Assembly: GCF_000832305.1 (NCBI RefSeq)
Contig: NZ_CP010537.1
Span: 2,790,001 to 2,854,000 of the forward strand
Origin: Cupriavidus basilensis
GTDB lineage: Bacteria; Pseudomonadota; Gammaproteobacteria; Burkholderiales; Burkholderiaceae
DNA: 64,000 nt
Direction of reading: 5' to 3'
Shown here piece after piece: positions 63,618 to 64,000 of this stretch. How positions within the stretch are numbered: position 1 is the first letter of the stretch; each line of letters begins with the position of its first letter. A program made the position numbers and the translations under genes. A model generated the notes under the pieces. That model did no database searches. It was not told the origin of the DNA and saw nothing but the letters and a program-made list of their open reading frames with translations.

Positions 63618-64000
63618 CGGTCTCTAGCGCCCAAGATTAAAGCCACGCCCGCGTGCCTCTTGACCGTGCGTCTCACTTTTTGGCAATTGGTGCTGTCATC
63701 GGCCTGGTGACGGGGCCCAATTGGCAGGTAAGCCACACCGGCGGCCCGCCATGCCAGCGCGTGAGCCAGGTAAGCCGGCCACCCGACCCTCCCCGTCAAC
63801 ACAAAAAGCGTCGAAAACGACACTTACCATTCTCGCCCGCAAGCCGCGAGACACAGCGTGAGACATCGCAGCCATCCCACCTACTTGATACCCGTATTCA
63901 TCCGGCAATTCTCCCCTCTGAAGTAGGGATAGAAAATTCAAAGATAAAGAATCGACCGTCATTAAAAAATCAAATATCAACCCCGATACAAAATCGATAC
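63618..64000. other. End of window, no supported gene
   Basis: The last ~100 bases are AT-rich (AAAGATAAAGAATCGACCG, then CATTAAAAAATCAAATATC), unlike the rest, and may be a promoter for a gene beyond the edge. A 94-codon minus-strand frame here lacks protein-like composition. Confidence 0.35.

Noticed and set aside
63696..63980. 94-codon minus-strand frame at the end of the window
   Set aside because: No ribosome binding site or domain; composition typical of chance frames.

Overview
The window reads as chromosomal or megaplasmid DNA of a GC-rich betaproteobacterium of the Burkholderiaceae, most likely Cupriavidus or a close relative. This is inferred from base composition, the Bug/TctC solute-binding proteins, the many LysR/IclR/MocR-controlled catabolic cassettes, and the VgrG-island type of type VI secretion locus. 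No rRNA, tRNA, phage, transposase or CRISPR was seen. Most very long overlapping open frames are antisense shadows of high-GC genes.

Layout. 1-1023: end of a sulfite/nitrite reductase gene and its DUF934 partner. 989-8729: a LysR-controlled operon for an aromatic 2-oxo or 2-hydroxy acid of mandelate type (benzoylformate decarboxylase, aldehyde dehydrogenase, ketopantoate-reductase-like dehydrogenase, aromatic acid transporter, alpha/beta hydrolase). 8768-14394: ACC deaminase (acdS) with its Lrp-type regulator acdR, a Bug-type binding protein and an AceE-type 2-oxoacid dehydrogenase that could consume the 2-oxobutyrate made by AcdS. 14438-16048: an EAL-PAS protein. 16309-29037: a type VI secretion VgrG island on one strand: vgrG, a Tle4-like lipase, three tandem Tli4-like immunity lipoproteins plus the scar of a fourth, a membrane protein, a PAAR protein and an IcmF/TssM-like protein. 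29396-33066: a small acidic protein and a three-gene 2-oxoacid dehydrogenase operon (E1alpha, E1beta, E2; no E3).

33102-38139: an IclR-controlled operon with D-tartrate dehydratase, a DapA-family aldolase/dehydratase, an SDR and a Bug protein. 38568-40917: a Fur-type box and a TonB-dependent siderophore receptor. 41017-44609: fumC, then a divergent LysR/aldo-keto reductase pair. 44743-52621: a complete Nit1C nitrilase cluster (seven conserved genes, linked in other bacteria to growth on cyanide), with a divergent MocR-type regulator and a REPIN-like palindrome doublet inside. 52815-64000: surface and signalling genes: a collagen-like lipoprotein with a phage tail-collar tip, an orphan NifQ, an EAL protein, an outer-membrane barrel next to a large lipoprotein, and two paralogous proteins of unknown function around an AraC-type regulator.

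Two patterns cut across the region. Short tandem repeats, often of exactly 8 bp, sit just upstream of the start codons of several minus-strand genes. Several catabolic cassettes share one plan: a divergent regulator, a short operon and a Bug or MFS uptake protein.
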